Assembly (NCBI RefSeq): GCF_010731895.1
Contig: NZ_AP022596.1
Location: 4,092,001 to 4,156,000 of the forward strand
Direction: 5' to 3'
Length of the DNA stretch: 64,000 nucleotides
Source of the DNA: Mycolicibacterium helvum
GTDB taxonomy: Bacteria; Actinomycetota; Actinomycetes; Mycobacteriales; Mycobacteriaceae
Positions 9,024 through 16,960 of this stretch are shown here, one piece after another. The position numbers and the translations under genes are program-made. Position 1 is the first letter of the stretch; the number at the start of each line of letters is the position of its first letter. The notes beneath the pieces are model-generated. The model ran no database searches, was not told the DNA's origin, and worked only from the letters and a program-made list of their open reading frames with translations.

Positions 9024-9141
9024 TCAGCCCGCGCGGTTGTCCCGGTTTTCGGCCTTGGGTAGATCGTGGCGGGCCCGCGCGACACGGGAGCGGATGGTGC
9101 CTACCGGGCGAAATCCGCTAATTCGCCTTCTACCGGGAACC
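9024..9141 (-). pseudogene. Decayed C-terminal end of an ECF sigma factor (region 4)
   Basis: On the minus strand one frame reads PVGTIRSRVARARHDLP and then about 10 residues to a stop at 9024. This is the signature of the last helix of sigma region 4 in actinobacterial ECF sigma factors of the SigC type. Just upstream the match continues in another frame (GELADFA before PVGTIRSR), so at least one frameshift is present and no intact gene exists. It lies in a 218-bp gap otherwise without genes, close to the zinc-finger anti-sigma-like gene at 9707. Only about 35 codons survive. Confidence 0.6.
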
Positions 9142-9205
9142 TGAGCGTGCCACCGTGCGACTCAATCGCTGAAGGATCTTGGGACGGGGAGGAGGCGATC
9201 GAGAT

Positions 9206-9667
9206 ATGGCGAGGTTGAAACGTCTAGGCGAGCTCGAACGCGCGGTGATGGACCACTTGTGGGACATCGGCGGGCCGCAGACCGTGCGTCAGGTTCGCGA
9301 TGGCCTCTGCACCCAGCGCGAACTGGCCTACACCACGGTGATGACCGTTCTGCACCGACTTGCATACAAGGATCTGGTCATTCAAATCCGCGAGGACCGC
9401 GCCTACCAGTACATGCCCACCCACAACCGTGACGAGTTGGTGGCCGGTCTGATGGTCGACGTGCTGGACCAGGTCACCGACCGGGGTGGCCGGCGAGCGG
9501 CACTCATGCAATTCGTCGAGCGAGTCGGAGTCGACGAGGCAAATGCGTTGCGCCACGCGCTCGCTGAGGTCGGCGATGACTCAATGGGTCACGATATCCG
9601 TCACCGCCATCGTGTACCTGGGGAACGCCGTTATGTCGAGTCGCACGAATTCCTGAGCGGCCGGTGA
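9206..9667 (+). CDS. BlaI/MecI/CopY-family transcriptional repressor
   Basis: This 153-residue protein has a winged-helix N-terminal domain (about 1-75: LGELERAVMDHLWDIGG, then TVRQVRDGL and AYTTVMTVLHRL) and a dimerising helical part, the usual BlaI layout. Family members bind palindromic operators and are inactivated by proteolysis (BlaI) or by copper (CopY). The ATG at 9206 has GGAGGAGG upstream; a further in-frame start 27 bases earlier is less likely. The last about 26 residues are basic and extend past the usual family end. No partner M56 BlaR peptidase follows. Targets are unknown; copper or cell-wall control is possible given the neighbours. Confidence 0.82.
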   Translation: MARLKRLGELERAVMDHLWDIGGPQTVRQVRDGLCTQRELAYTTVMTVLHRLAYKDLVIQIREDRAYQYMPTHNRDELVAGLMVDVLDQVTDRGGRRAALMQFVERVGVDEANALRHALAEVGDDSMGHDIRHRHRVPGERRYVESHEFLSGR

Positions 9668-9706
9668 CCGAAGCCTTACCGATCGTAATATGCCAGAGGT
9701 CAGGGC

Positions 9707-10459
9707 TTAGGCTGCAGATCCGTCCGTCGGATAAAGATGTCCTCGGCGGCGGCCTCGGGTTGCGGTGTCAGGCAACACAATATGGTCGGTCACCATGTCG
9801 GCGTCCGATTGTGGTTCGGGCTCGGTCGGGCCTGTGCTCCGCCAGAACAGCAAGGCCAATGCGGTGCCGGCCAACACCGGAGCGTGGCTGAGGATGCGCG
9901 TAAGCGTTACCGCGCCCGCGGTCGCGTCCTTGATGACGTACGCGGCGAAAATGACGGTGAACACGGCCAACACCCCAGCCAGGCCCGGCGCCATGACCGG
10001 CCGCAGCGCGGCGATGACCATCACCAGGCCCAGTGCGGCCGACCATGCCGTCGATTCGTTCACCAGATGCCCGCTCATCATGCCGTGGTCGGCAGGCATT
10101 CCAACGTCACCACCAAGCCCTTGCCTAGCAGCCGAAGCGATTTGGACCACGCCGACACACGCCAACCCCCAGCGTTTCCACGTTGTCGGCGCCCAACGCC
10201 GATGCGATCTCGGTGCCGGTGATCGGTCTGGTGCTGCCGCTACGGAGGACACCTGCGACCTCATGGCGAGCTGGCGTAACCGTTGCCTCTGCTCGACTAC
10301 TCGCGAATACCACTCGCGGCAATCAGCGCAGGATTCCACGTGTTCCTGGACGCGGCGGGTCGGGACGTGCTGCCGCTCATCGTCGATCCGGGCTGACAAC
10401 GCTTCGCGGGCGACGGCACAGTCCAAGTCCACACAGCAATAGTCGCTCATGGCGAGCAT
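9707..10459 (-). CDS. Anti-sigma-like membrane protein with zinc-finger (ZAS/zf-HC2) domain
   Basis: About 250 residues. The N-terminal cytoplasmic part holds the HxxxCxxC motif (EHVESCADC) typical of zinc-binding anti-sigma factors, preceded by paired cysteines (DYCCVDLDC). It is followed by about four hydrophobic segments (near RWGLACVGVVQIA, AALGLVMVIAAL, GVLAVFTVIFAAYV and VLAGTALALLFW). An extracytoplasmic loop between segments 1 and 2 is rich in His and Met (MPADHGMMSGH) and could bind copper. It resembles Rv0093c, which lies near the same isonitrile locus in M. tuberculosis. Starts at 10471 (TTG), 10459 (ATG) and 10450 (ATG) are all possible; none has a strong ribosome-binding site. 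Confidence 0.78.
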   Translation of the reverse strand: MLAMSDYCCVDLDCAVAREALSARIDDERQHVPTRRVQEHVESCADCREWYSRVVEQRQRLRQLAMRSQVSSVAAAPDRSPAPRSHRRWAPTTWKRWGLACVGVVQIASAARQGLGGDVGMPADHGMMSGHLVNESTAWSAALGLVMVIAALRPVMAPGLAGVLAVFTVIFAAYVIKDATAGAVTLTRILSHAPVLAGTALALLFWRSTGPTEPEPQSDADMVTDHIVLPDTATRGRRRGHLYPTDGSAA

Positions 10460-10478
10460 GTTGTTCCACAATGCCGGG

Positions 10479-10494
10479 ATTCGGTTGACCGAAT
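10479..10494. repeat. Inverted repeat between the DJ-1 gene and the anti-sigma-like gene
   Basis: ATTCGGT-TG-ACCGAAT is a perfect 7-bp palindrome with a 2-bp centre. It lies directly after the DJ-1 stop and about 20 bp before the anti-sigma-like start, so it could be an operator. The loop is too short for a good terminator hairpin. Confidence 0.5.
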
Positions 10495-10495
10495 A

Positions 10496-11086
10496 CTAGA
10501 TCGGTGGGGCCGGGTCGTACTGGATGAAGCGGCGGATTTCGCGCGCGCGCTCGACGCCGGCCAGCCGCGCCACCAAGTGCAAGGCCATGTCAATCCCTGC
10601 CGACACACCCGAGGCAGTAATGATGTCGCCGTCATCAACGAAGCGGTCTTCTCGCCGGACATCGATAGTCGGATCGAACGTGGTCAACCAGTCCAGCGAG
10701 GCCCAATGCGTGGTTGCAGGGCGGTGCGAGAGCAGCCCAGCGACGGCATAAATCAGAGAGCCCGTGCACACACTCGTCATCAGCGGTACGGCGTCCCGCT
10801 GGCGACGGACCCACTCCAGCCAAGCGTCGTCCTGCAACAGCGGGCGCACGCCCTGTCCACCCGGATGTAAAAGCACCTCTAGTGAAGGCGCGGCATCCAA
10901 GGAATGGTGAGCCTCCACCGTTAAACCCCTGGCACACCGCACCAAACCACCTGAGCGGGACAGACAAGACACAGCGAAGCCATCATCGGGAAAGTGCTGA
11001 ACCCACGTCGACAACACCTCCCAGGGGCCAATCGCGTCGAGCTCTTCCACCCCGTCGAACAACACGATCCCGATGGTCTTGGTCAT
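10496..11086 (-). CDS. DJ-1/PfpI protein of the isonitrile hydratase type
   Basis: This 196-residue single-domain DJ-1/PfpI protein resembles Pseudomonas isonitrile (isocyanide) hydratase, which adds water to an isonitrile to give an N-formamide. Its known key residues are an N-terminal Asp in the DAIGP-like segment, the nucleophilic Cys and the following Thr. Here they appear as Asp17 (EELDAIGP) and Cys107-Thr108 (SVCTGS). The ATG at 11086 is preferred to the GTG six bases upstream because AAAGGA is spaced nine bases from it. The isonitrile biosynthesis genes 3-4 kb away make isonitrile detoxification or turnover plausible, but the DJ-1 superfamily is broad and activity is unproven. Confidence 0.72.
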   Translation of the reverse strand: MTKTIGIVLFDGVEELDAIGPWEVLSTWVQHFPDDGFAVSCLSRSGGLVRCARGLTVEAHHSLDAAPSLEVLLHPGGQGVRPLLQDDAWLEWVRRQRDAVPLMTSVCTGSLIYAVAGLLSHRPATTHWASLDWLTTFDPTIDVRREDRFVDDGDIITASGVSAGIDMALHLVARLAGVERAREIRRFIQYDPAPPI

Positions 11087-11115
11087 GTGCACAATTCCTT
11101 TACTCGGGGCCGGCA

Positions 11116-11130
11116 GCCAATCCTATTGGC
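11116..11130. promoter_or_regulatory. Palindrome upstream of the DJ-1 gene
   Basis: GCCAAT-CCT-ATTGGC is a perfect 6-bp inverted repeat about 30 bp before the DJ-1 start. On the gene strand a TTGACA (-35-like) hexamer lies just upstream of it. This suggests an operator in a promoter serving the DJ-1 gene; no clear -10 was found. Confidence 0.45.
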
Positions 11131-11138
11131 AGCCGCTG

Positions 11139-11207
11139 TCAACCCCGGACGGTGTCGAGCATCGTGACGGTGGCGACCGTGTCGGAGACGTCTTCAATCA
11201 GGCTGTC
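11139..11207 (-). pseudogene. C-terminal scrap of a second dihydropteroate-synthase-like gene
   Basis: On the minus strand 22 codons read as an acidic segment ending DVSDTVATVTMLDTVRG and a stop. They align with the end of the DHPS-like protein at 11603 (DVPETVDTIAMLSAIWR), with matching spacing of D-V, T-V and M-L. The scrap overlaps the last codons of the ferredoxin-like gene in another frame. It is probably left from a tandem duplication followed by deletion. Confidence 0.5.
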
Positions 11208-11571
11208 GACGCTGCTTTTTCGGTCTATCAAAGCGGTACCGTGTGAGATTGTGGGGAAGTTGAGCTAGGCCGGGCCCGCCGTTACACAGCCAGTTGGTGA
11301 TGTCGGTGGTCGCGGCTTCGTCGAGGACGAAACCGAGCCATGTGGGCCGCCCTCCGTGTCGATGCCCATTTCTGGATGGGGAGACGACGAGGACGTTGGA
11401 CCGTTCACAGGGGCCGAGGCAGTCCGTTATCCGAAAATTGGATATGTCCTTCAGCAGCTCGCGCAGGATCACCTCCTGAGCGTCGTGGTCGAACCCCGAG
11501 TGCTTCCTCGTCGTACCGCAGCAGCAACCACGGCACATGGCGACGGTGGGTCTGGACTTATCCAACGCCAT
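11194..11571 (-). CDS. Thioredoxin-fold [2Fe-2S] ferredoxin-like protein
   Basis: This 125-residue protein has a cysteine pattern typical of thioredoxin-like [2Fe-2S] ferredoxins: CRGCCCG near residue 13 and DCLGPCERSN near residue 50. It may carry a cluster for electron transfer or a regulatory role. The ATG at 11571 has GGAAGG about ten bases upstream. It lies 31 bp after the DHPS-like stop on the same strand, so it belongs to the B12-controlled metE operon. Its C-terminal about 10 residues run over the DHPS scrap in another frame and may be a recent extension. Partner proteins are unknown. Confidence 0.72.
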   Translation of the reverse strand: MALDKSRPTVAMCRGCCCGTTRKHSGFDHDAQEVILRELLKDISNFRITDCLGPCERSNVLVVSPSRNGHRHGGRPTWLGFVLDEAATTDITNWLCNGGPGLAQLPHNLTRYRFDRPKKQRRQPD

Positions 11572-11602
11572 GATGTCAATTCCTTCCGAGTCTTGAGGGG
11601 TG

Positions 11603-12391
11603 TCAACGCCAGATTGCGCTCAGCATTGCGATGGTGTCGACCGTCTCGGGGACATCATGGACGCGGATGGCGTCCACCCCTGCCGCCCACGCCGGCGCGA
11701 TGACGGCGAGAGATGCCGCGAGACGGTCGTCCACGTCACGCCCAGTCACCGCTCCCAGAAACGACTTCCGGCTCACACCGAGTAGTACCGGAAAGGGCCC
11801 GCTGCACAGCTCCGGTAGGCGGTGCAGAAGCGCCAGGTTGTCGGCGGGGGATTTCCCGAAGCCAATGCCCGGATCGACCCACACGTGGGAGGCGCCGCTG
11901 TCGATCGCGGCCTGGCCGGTGTCGGTGACGAACGCTGCGATGTCGGTGCAGACGTCGTCGTAGCGTGGGTAGACGCCGGCGACCACCGGCACGGTGTGTG
12001 CGTGCATGCTGACGTACCCGACCTCGAGGCGGCCGGCCACCTCGTACAGCTTGCCCGACACATCGTTGACAATGCGAGCTCCCGCCCTGACGGCGGCCTC
12101 GGCGACCTCGGCGTGCCGGGTGTCCACCGATACGATGCCGAATCGAGCCAGCTCGGCCACCACCGGTACGACGCGGTCGAGTTCTTCGGCCACTGACACC
12201 GGATCGGCGTCAGGTCTGGTGGATTCGCCGCCGACATCGACCGCCCAGGCGCCGGCGTCGAACATCTGCTGTCCCGCGCCGACCGCCTGCTCCAGCGTCT
12301 CGAATCTGCTTTTGGCCCAGAAGGAGTCGGGGGTTGCGTTCAAGATCCCCATCACCCGCAGCGGTGTGGCGCGGCGCCGTACACCTGTCAC
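11603..12391 (-). CDS. Dihydropteroate synthase-like pterin-binding protein
   Basis: This 262-residue TIM-barrel protein has DHPS landmarks: GILNATPDSF (15-24), DVGGESTRP, SVDTRHAEVAEAA, IVNDVSG, VDPGIGFGKS and LGVSRKSFLG. The usual MHxRGxP segment is changed to MHAHTVP, so a conserved pterin/pABA-site Arg-Gly is missing. The other motifs argue for pterin binding, but DHPS activity is doubtful; M. tuberculosis FolP2 is a precedent for a DHPS paralogue without activity. The GTG at 12391 overlaps the stop of the MTHFR gene (GTGA) and is chosen over a TTG 15 bases upstream. Its place in the metE-MTHFR operon suggests work on methyl- or methylene-tetrahydrofolate. That is inference. Confidence 0.78.
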   Translation of the reverse strand: MTGVRRRATPLRVMGILNATPDSFWAKSRFETLEQAVGAGQQMFDAGAWAVDVGGESTRPDADPVSVAEELDRVVPVVAELARFGIVSVDTRHAEVAEAAVRAGARIVNDVSGKLYEVAGRLEVGYVSMHAHTVPVVAGVYPRYDDVCTDIAAFVTDTGQAAIDSGASHVWVDPGIGFGKSPADNLALLHRLPELCSGPFPVLLGVSRKSFLGAVTGRDVDDRLAASLAVIAPAWAAGVDAIRVHDVPETVDTIAMLSAIWR

Positions 12392-13278
12392 GAGTCTGGT
12401 GCCCAATACGCCAGCATCTCGGCGAAGGTGTCGAACGCCGGCGCGGAGACACCGTAGGGCGCCTCGAAGTGCAGGCTCAACGGATAGCCGAGCTCGGCGA
12501 CGCCATCGATGACTCGCTTGTACAGGTCGAGCAAAAGGCGGCGCTTGGCCTCGGGTTCGCTGGTGGCGAGGGTGCGGACGAATTCTTGTTCGGCGGCGAC
12601 CGCCTCGTTACCCCGATCCTGGATCAGCCAGTCGATCAGACGGACCCGGCTCTCCATCTTGGGGACGAAACCGAAGGACAACAGGATCTCCGGGCGGTGG
12701 TCGCTGAACTGTGCGAACTCGCCCAGGAATCCGACGATCGCATCGGAGTAGAGCAGCTGCGTCATCCCGAACGTCGCGCCCTGGTCGCACTTGAAGTCGA
12801 AGCGGCCCTGCTCACCGTCGCGGGTGGGGATCAGGATGACACCCCGGTTCTCGAAGAGATCGTCGAATTTCGAGAGCGCGTCGGTGGGTGGGATACCGCC
12901 GCCCTCCCCGTCGCTCATCGTGCGGGGCACACCCACGAAGATGACGCCGTCGAACCCGGCGTCACCGAGACCGGTGAGGCGGTCCCGCAGCGCTCGTTCA
13001 TGATGGAAAGGGGTTACCTGCGTGCATAATCCGTGCACATCGGGGAGCTCTGGGCGAATGATCGACCAGAAGTCTGCCACGTCGAGTTTGGGTTTCATCT
13101 CGACCGGGCGGTCGTCGTCTTCCGGGATCATCCCGGGGATCATGACGTGGCCTATCTGCCCGGCGAGGCCGGTCTGGTCCGATAATTGCAGAACCTTGTG
13201 TGCCTCGGCGCGGGCGTGGTCGGCGCCAAGTTCGGTGTTGGGTGGGACCAACTCCAGTGCGATGGTGTTCAGGGGCAC
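12388..13278 (-). CDS. Mycobacterial flavin-independent methylenetetrahydrofolate reductase type
   Basis: This 296-residue protein has the length and character of the non-canonical mycobacterial MTHFRs (Rv2172c and its M. smegmatis homologues), described as monomeric NADH-oxidising enzymes lacking flavin. It starts ALELVPPNT like MetF-family proteins and has a methylenetetrahydrofolate-reductase barrel pattern ([32 protein letters not shown]). Product 5-methyl-THF would feed MetE. The GTG at 13278 has GGAGG six bases upstream. It lies 71 bp downstream of metE across a strong hairpin, and overlaps the next gene. The enzyme class is likely; cofactor use is known only for homologues. Confidence 0.78.
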   Translation of the reverse strand: MPLNTIALELVPPNTELGADHARAEAHKVLQLSDQTGLAGQIGHVMIPGMIPEDDDRPVEMKPKLDVADFWSIIRPELPDVHGLCTQVTPFHHERALRDRLTGLGDAGFDGVIFVGVPRTMSDGEGGGIPPTDALSKFDDLFENRGVILIPTRDGEQGRFDFKCDQGATFGMTQLLYSDAIVGFLGEFAQFSDHRPEILLSFGFVPKMESRVRLIDWLIQDRGNEAVAAEQEFVRTLATSEPEAKRRLLLDLYKRVIDGVAELGYPLSLHFEAPYGVSAPAFDTFAEMLAYWAPDS

Positions 13279-13304
13279 GAGGCGCCTCCGATCTTGTCAT
13301 GGGA

Positions 13305-13340
13305 ACGTTGCGCCCCAGGGAAGTCCCTGGGGCGCAACGT
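13305..13340 (-). terminator. Strong GC hairpin between metE and the MTHFR gene
   Basis: The arms 13305-13320 and 13325-13340 are perfectly complementary (16 bp, ACGTTGCGCCCCAGGG and its complement) around a 4-base loop. There is no U-run. It may act as a partial terminator or an mRNA processing/stabilising element that lowers downstream expression relative to metE. Confidence 0.7.
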
Positions 13341-13349
13341 ATCGGGCGG

Positions 13350-15626
13350 TCAGGCGCCGGCGCGGACCTGCTTGGCCGCTTCGACCATGTTGTGTAGTGC
13401 GGCTTCGACCTCGTCGGTCTTGCGGGTCTTCAGACCGCAGTCCGGGTTAACCCACAGCCGCTCTGGACCCACCGCCGACAATGCCGCTCGCAGTCCGTCG
13501 GCGATCTCCCCGGTATCGGGTACCCGCGGCGAGTGGATGTCGTAGACGCCGGGCCCGATGCTGTTGGCGAAACCTGCGGCCGTCAGATCTTCGACGATCT
13601 CCATGTGCGACCGTGCGGCTTCCACCGATGTCACGTCGGCATCCAGGTCAGCGATCGCCCCGATGATCTCGCCGAACTCGGAGTAGCACAGATGCGTGTG
13701 GATCTGGGTGGAGTCCGCGACACCTGATGTCGACAACCGGAACGATGACACCGCCCAGTCCAGGTAGGCGTCTTTGTCCTCGCGCCGCAACGGAAGTAAC
13801 TCACGCAATGCCGGCTCGTCGACCTGGATGATCGCGATTCCGGCGGCCTCCAGATCCACCGTCTCGTCCCGGATGGCCAGCGCCACTTGGGCAGCCGTCT
13901 CGGATAGTGGTTGATCGTCGCGCACAAAGGACCACGCCAGGATGGTCACCGGTCCGGTCAGCATGCCCTTGACCGGCTTGTCGGTCAGTGACTGCGCGTA
14001 GGTGGCCCAGTCCACCGTCATCGGCTTGGGGCGGGCGACATCCCCGTAGAGGATCGGCGGGCGCACGCAGCGAGTGCCGTACGACTGGACCCAGCCGTTG
14101 ACCGTGGCGAAGAAGCCGTCGAGTTGCTCGGCGAAGTACTGCACCATGTCGTTGCGTTCCGGCTCGCCGTGCACCAGCACGTCGATACCGAGCCGCTCCT
14201 GCAGCCGAATGACCGACTCCACTTCGGCTTTCATCCGGTTGGTGTACTCGTTCTGATCGAGCTCACCGGCCACTAGCGCTGCCCGGGCCTTGCGGATCTC
14301 GACGGTCTGCGGGTACGAACCGATGGTAGTTGTCGGCAGCGCGGGCAGGTTGAGCCGTGCGTTCTGGCTCTCCCGGCGAGCAGCGGCAGGGCCGCGGGTC
14401 CGGCCGCCGGCCAGGATCGATGCCAGCCGTGCCCGGACATCGCCGTTGCGCAGCCGGGGATCCGATTTGCGGGATGCAATCGCGGCGGTGGCCTCGTCGA
14501 TGGCGGCGGCGACTGCCTCGCGGCCTTCCCGCAGCGCACGGGCCAGCGTCGCGACCTCGATGACTTTCTCGGATCCGAAGGCCAGCCAGCTGCGCAGGGC
14601 CGCGTCGATATCGGACTCCGCGGCGAGGGTGTATGGGACATGCAGGGTTGAGCACGATGTGGAAACCGCAACATGGGCCGCCGATTCGCGCAGTTTTTCG
14701 AGCGTGCCAAGTGCGGACTCGAGGTCGGTGCGCCAGACGTTGCGCCCGTCAACGATGCCCGCGACAACGGTCTTGTTCGTCAGTGCCGGCACAGCGGCGA
14801 CGGTGGCGGCTGAGCCGGCCACCAGATCGACGCCGATCGCCTCAACGGGGGTGCCGGCAAGGGAGGTCAAGGCATCGGTGAGTTCGCCGAAGTATGTTGC
14901 CACGAAAATGGCCGGACGGTACGACAGATCGCCGAGGACGCTGTAGGTGTGTCGCGCGAGATCGGCTGCGTTGTCAAGGATGTCGGTGGCTAGCACCGGC
15001 TCGTCGAACTGGACCCACTCTGCACCGTGGTTTGCCAACGTGCTGAGGAGAACTGCGTACACAGCGACGAGTTCGTCGAGCCGGCTGATCGGCACTGCAC
15101 CTCCGTCGACTGCCTTCGACAGCGCCAGGAAGGTGAGCGGCCCCACGATGACCGGGCGTGCTGAAATCCCCAGCGCCTGAGCTTCTTCCAACTCGGCAAT
15201 TACCTTTGTGGGATTGAGCGCAAACTGCGTACCGGGACCGATCTCTGGAACGATGTAGTGGTAGTTGGTGTCGAACCACTTGGTCATCTCCAGGGGGGCA
15301 AGCTCTGCCGTACCACGGGCAGCCGCGAAGTAGCGGTCCACCTCATCGCTGACCGCACTGTACCGGGCGGGCAGTGCGCCCACCAGGACCGCGGTGTCCA
15401 GCATGTGGTCGTAGTAGGAGAACGTGTTGACCGGAACGGAATCCAGGCCGGCGGCGGCGAGCTCGGCCCAGGTCTGCTTGCGCAGCTCAGCGGCCACTGA
15501 TTCCAGCTGGGCCTTGTCCGTGCGGCCGGCCCAGTAGCTCTCGATGGCCCGCTTGAGTTCGCGGTTGGGCCCGATCCGCGGCGATCCCAAAGTTGTTGCG
15601 GTGAATGGTGAAACGGTACGAGACAC
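13350..15626 (-). CDS. metE: Cobalamin-independent methionine synthase
   Basis: This 758-residue protein has the usual MetE length. It transfers the methyl group of 5-methyltetrahydropteroyl-polyglutamate to homocysteine. The C-terminal catalytic barrel shows the zinc ligands in [11 protein letters not shown] and [11 protein letters not shown]; the N-terminal barrel starts with [20 protein letters not shown]. The GTG at 15626 has AGAAGGA nine bases upstream. It is the first gene of a minus-strand operon with the MTHFR, DHPS-like and ferredoxin-like genes. A cobalamin riboswitch in the leader should switch it off when B12 is available for MetH. Confidence 0.96.
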   Translation of the reverse strand: MSRTVSPFTATTLGSPRIGPNRELKRAIESYWAGRTDKAQLESVAAELRKQTWAELAAAGLDSVPVNTFSYYDHMLDTAVLVGALPARYSAVSDEVDRYFAAARGTAELAPLEMTKWFDTNYHYIVPEIGPGTQFALNPTKVIAELEEAQALGISARPVIVGPLTFLALSKAVDGGAVPISRLDELVAVYAVLLSTLANHGAEWVQFDEPVLATDILDNAADLARHTYSVLGDLSYRPAIFVATYFGELTDALTSLAGTPVEAIGVDLVAGSAATVAAVPALTNKTVVAGIVDGRNVWRTDLESALGTLEKLRESAAHVAVSTSCSTLHVPYTLAAESDIDAALRSWLAFGSEKVIEVATLARALREGREAVAAAIDEATAAIASRKSDPRLRNGDVRARLASILAGGRTRGPAAARRESQNARLNLPALPTTTIGSYPQTVEIRKARAALVAGELDQNEYTNRMKAEVESVIRLQERLGIDVLVHGEPERNDMVQYFAEQLDGFFATVNGWVQSYGTRCVRPPILYGDVARPKPMTVDWATYAQSLTDKPVKGMLTGPVTILAWSFVRDDQPLSETAAQVALAIRDETVDLEAAGIAIIQVDEPALRELLPLRREDKDAYLDWAVSSFRLSTSGVADSTQIHTHLCYSEFGEIIGAIADLDADVTSVEAARSHMEIVEDLTAAGFANSIGPGVYDIHSPRVPDTGEIADGLRAALSAVGPERLWVNPDCGLKTRKTDEVEAALHNMVEAAKQVRAGA

Positions 15627-15728
15627 GAACAGCGTCCTTCTGATGCGACGGGATGCTCATCGCCATAGGACGTCTGCCAATGCGGTCGTGCCGACCGCTG
15701 GTGGACATCCGCCCATTCCACGAGGCGA

Positions 15729-15749
15729 TGCGCCGCTGGGCGCGGCGCA
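15729..15749 (-). promoter_or_regulatory. Hairpin candidate for the riboswitch expression platform
   Basis: TGCGCCG (15729-15735) pairs with CGGCGCA (15743-15749) around a 7-base loop, just downstream of the B12 box and about 105 bases before the metE start. It could be part of the switching structure. There is no U-run. Confidence 0.4.
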
Positions 15750-15920
15750 CCCAGCACAACTGGCAGGTCTTCGGACTCGCAGGCGCGCACCGAGTCGGTG
15801 CACCTAGTGGCCGTCGCTTCCCAGTCGTGAAGACCAGTGCTGGTGACGGCGGTCGTTCCTGCATACCGCTGCGGGACAGTCCCGGATTCTCACCGGGTTC
15901 CCTCTCACGTCACACCTGAA
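15735..15920 (-). ncRNA. Cobalamin riboswitch in the metE leader
   Basis: On the minus strand the leader carries the conserved core CCGGTGAGAATCCGGG (about 15881-15898) followed by CTGTCCCGCAGC, and the B12 box AGTCCGAAGACCTGCCAG at about 15760-15777. Both are the standard class I adenosylcobalamin-aptamer elements. metE is a known target of this riboswitch in mycobacteria. Ends are approximate. Confidence 0.92.
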
Positions 15921-15962
15921 CTAGCGTGTGCCGTTCGATGTGGTGACCATCAGGTCGCCACA

Positions 15963-15979
15963 GACCAGTTGCACTGGTC
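15963..15979. repeat. Inverted repeat upstream of the metE riboswitch
   Basis: GACCAGT-TGC-ACTGGTC is a perfect 7-bp palindrome located about 45 bp before the aptamer, where the metE promoter should be. It may be an operator for a further regulator of the methionine operon. Confidence 0.45.
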
Positions 15980-16007
15980 AGCCTACCTCTCCGGCCGATT
16001 GCGCAGT

Positions 16008-16022
16008 ATCGCCGTGGGCGAT
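16008..16022 (-). terminator. Short hairpin directly after sodA
   Basis: ATCGCC-gtg-GGCGAT gives a 6-bp stem beginning at the base next to the sodA stop. There is no U-run, as is common in mycobacteria. It could terminate sodA transcripts before the metE promoter. Confidence 0.4.
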
Positions 16023-16643
16023 TCAGAAGATGAGGCCGGTGGCTTTGGTGGTGGCGGCAGCGAACCGTCGTTGTACGTCAGCCCAGTTGACCACGTTCCA
16101 GAATGCCTTGACGTAATCGGCTTTGACGTTGCGGTACTGAAGGTAGTAAGCGTGCTCCCACATATCGACCTGTAGCAGCGGAATGATGCCCAATGGCACG
16201 TTGGCCTGCTGGTCGTAGAGCTGGAAGGTCAGGAGTTTGTCGCCGAGGGTGTCATATCCCAGGACCGCCCACCCGGAACCTTGCAGACCGTTTGCGGCCG
16301 CGGCGAACTGCGCGCGGAAGGTGTCGAAAGAGCCGAACTGGTCATCGATGGCGGCGGCCAGGTCGCCTTCGGGCTTGTCGCCACCGGAGGGGGAGAGGTT
16401 CTTCCACCAGATCGAGTGGTTGACATGGCCGCCGAGATGAAACGCCAGGTTCTTCTCGTTGAGGAAGATCGCGGCGTGATCGTTGTTGGCGCGGGCTTCT
16501 TCCAGCTTCGTGACGGCGTCGTTGACGCCTTTGACATACGCCGCGTGGTGCTTGCTGTGGTGGATCTCGTTGATCTCCCCGGAGATATGGGGTTCCAGTG
16601 CCCCGTAGTCGTAGTCCAGCTCAGGCAGGGTGTACTCGGCCAT
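16023..16643 (-). CDS. sodA: Superoxide dismutase [Mn/Fe]
   Basis: This 206-residue protein is of family length. It converts superoxide to oxygen and peroxide. Metal ligands are at the expected places: His28, His76, Asp160 and His164 (DMWEH). Gln145 lies at the position that is His in the iron enzyme of M. tuberculosis and Gln in manganese enzymes such as that of M. smegmatis, so Mn is the likely metal. There is no signal peptide; mycobacterial SodA is nevertheless often found outside the cell. It is a single gene, flanked by the metE leader and a stretch of gene relics. Confidence 0.95.
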   Translation of the reverse strand: MAEYTLPELDYDYGALEPHISGEINEIHHSKHHAAYVKGVNDAVTKLEEARANNDHAAIFLNEKNLAFHLGGHVNHSIWWKNLSPSGGDKPEGDLAAAIDDQFGSFDTFRAQFAAAANGLQGSGWAVLGYDTLGDKLLTFQLYDQQANVPLGIIPLLQVDMWEHAYYLQYRNVKADYVKAFWNVVNWADVQRRFAAATTKATGLIF

Positions 16644-16736
16644 GGGGTGTCCTCTGCTTTCGTGCTTGTGGGCAGTTCATCGACGTGTGGTGTGACGATC
16701 AGTCGTACTTCAGCCTATCTGTTCACATGTTCAGAT

Positions 16737-16960
16737 GATACGGTGGGTTTGTGGGTCGGCCGCGGGCACCGCAGTCGATGCAGCACATCACTAACCGCCA
16801 TCCGGTGGCCAATGGTGCCGCGGCCGTCCACGCCACGCCTGAAGTGCCTCTGGCGCAGCAGTTTTCCTGGTGGTTGAGCCGGAACTTGCTGGGCTCAGTA
16901 ATCCCAGGTGGCGGGTACGCACCGGAAGGCGTCACCGGCGGTCGCCACGTGACAGACTGA
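16737..16960 (+). pseudogene. Possible relic of a TetR-family gene start
   Basis: A GTG at 16750 opens VGRPRAP, the usual first residues of mycobacterial TetR regulators, but the frame then loses any TetR helix-turn-helix pattern and stops near 16960. The 12-mer GATACGGTGGGT just before it (16737-16748) also lies directly before the intact TetR gene at 50721. It is probably a decayed promoter and start of a regulator. Confidence 0.35.

Noticed and set aside
9576..9656. 26-codon hydrophobic frame overlapping the end of the BlaI gene
   Set aside because: It starts with a GATGA overlap but has no ribosome-binding site and is too short to assign; it could be the trace of a lost BlaR partner, but evidence is too weak.
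15653..15919. Plus-strand open frames across the metE leader
   Set aside because: The region is explained by the cobalamin riboswitch on the other strand.
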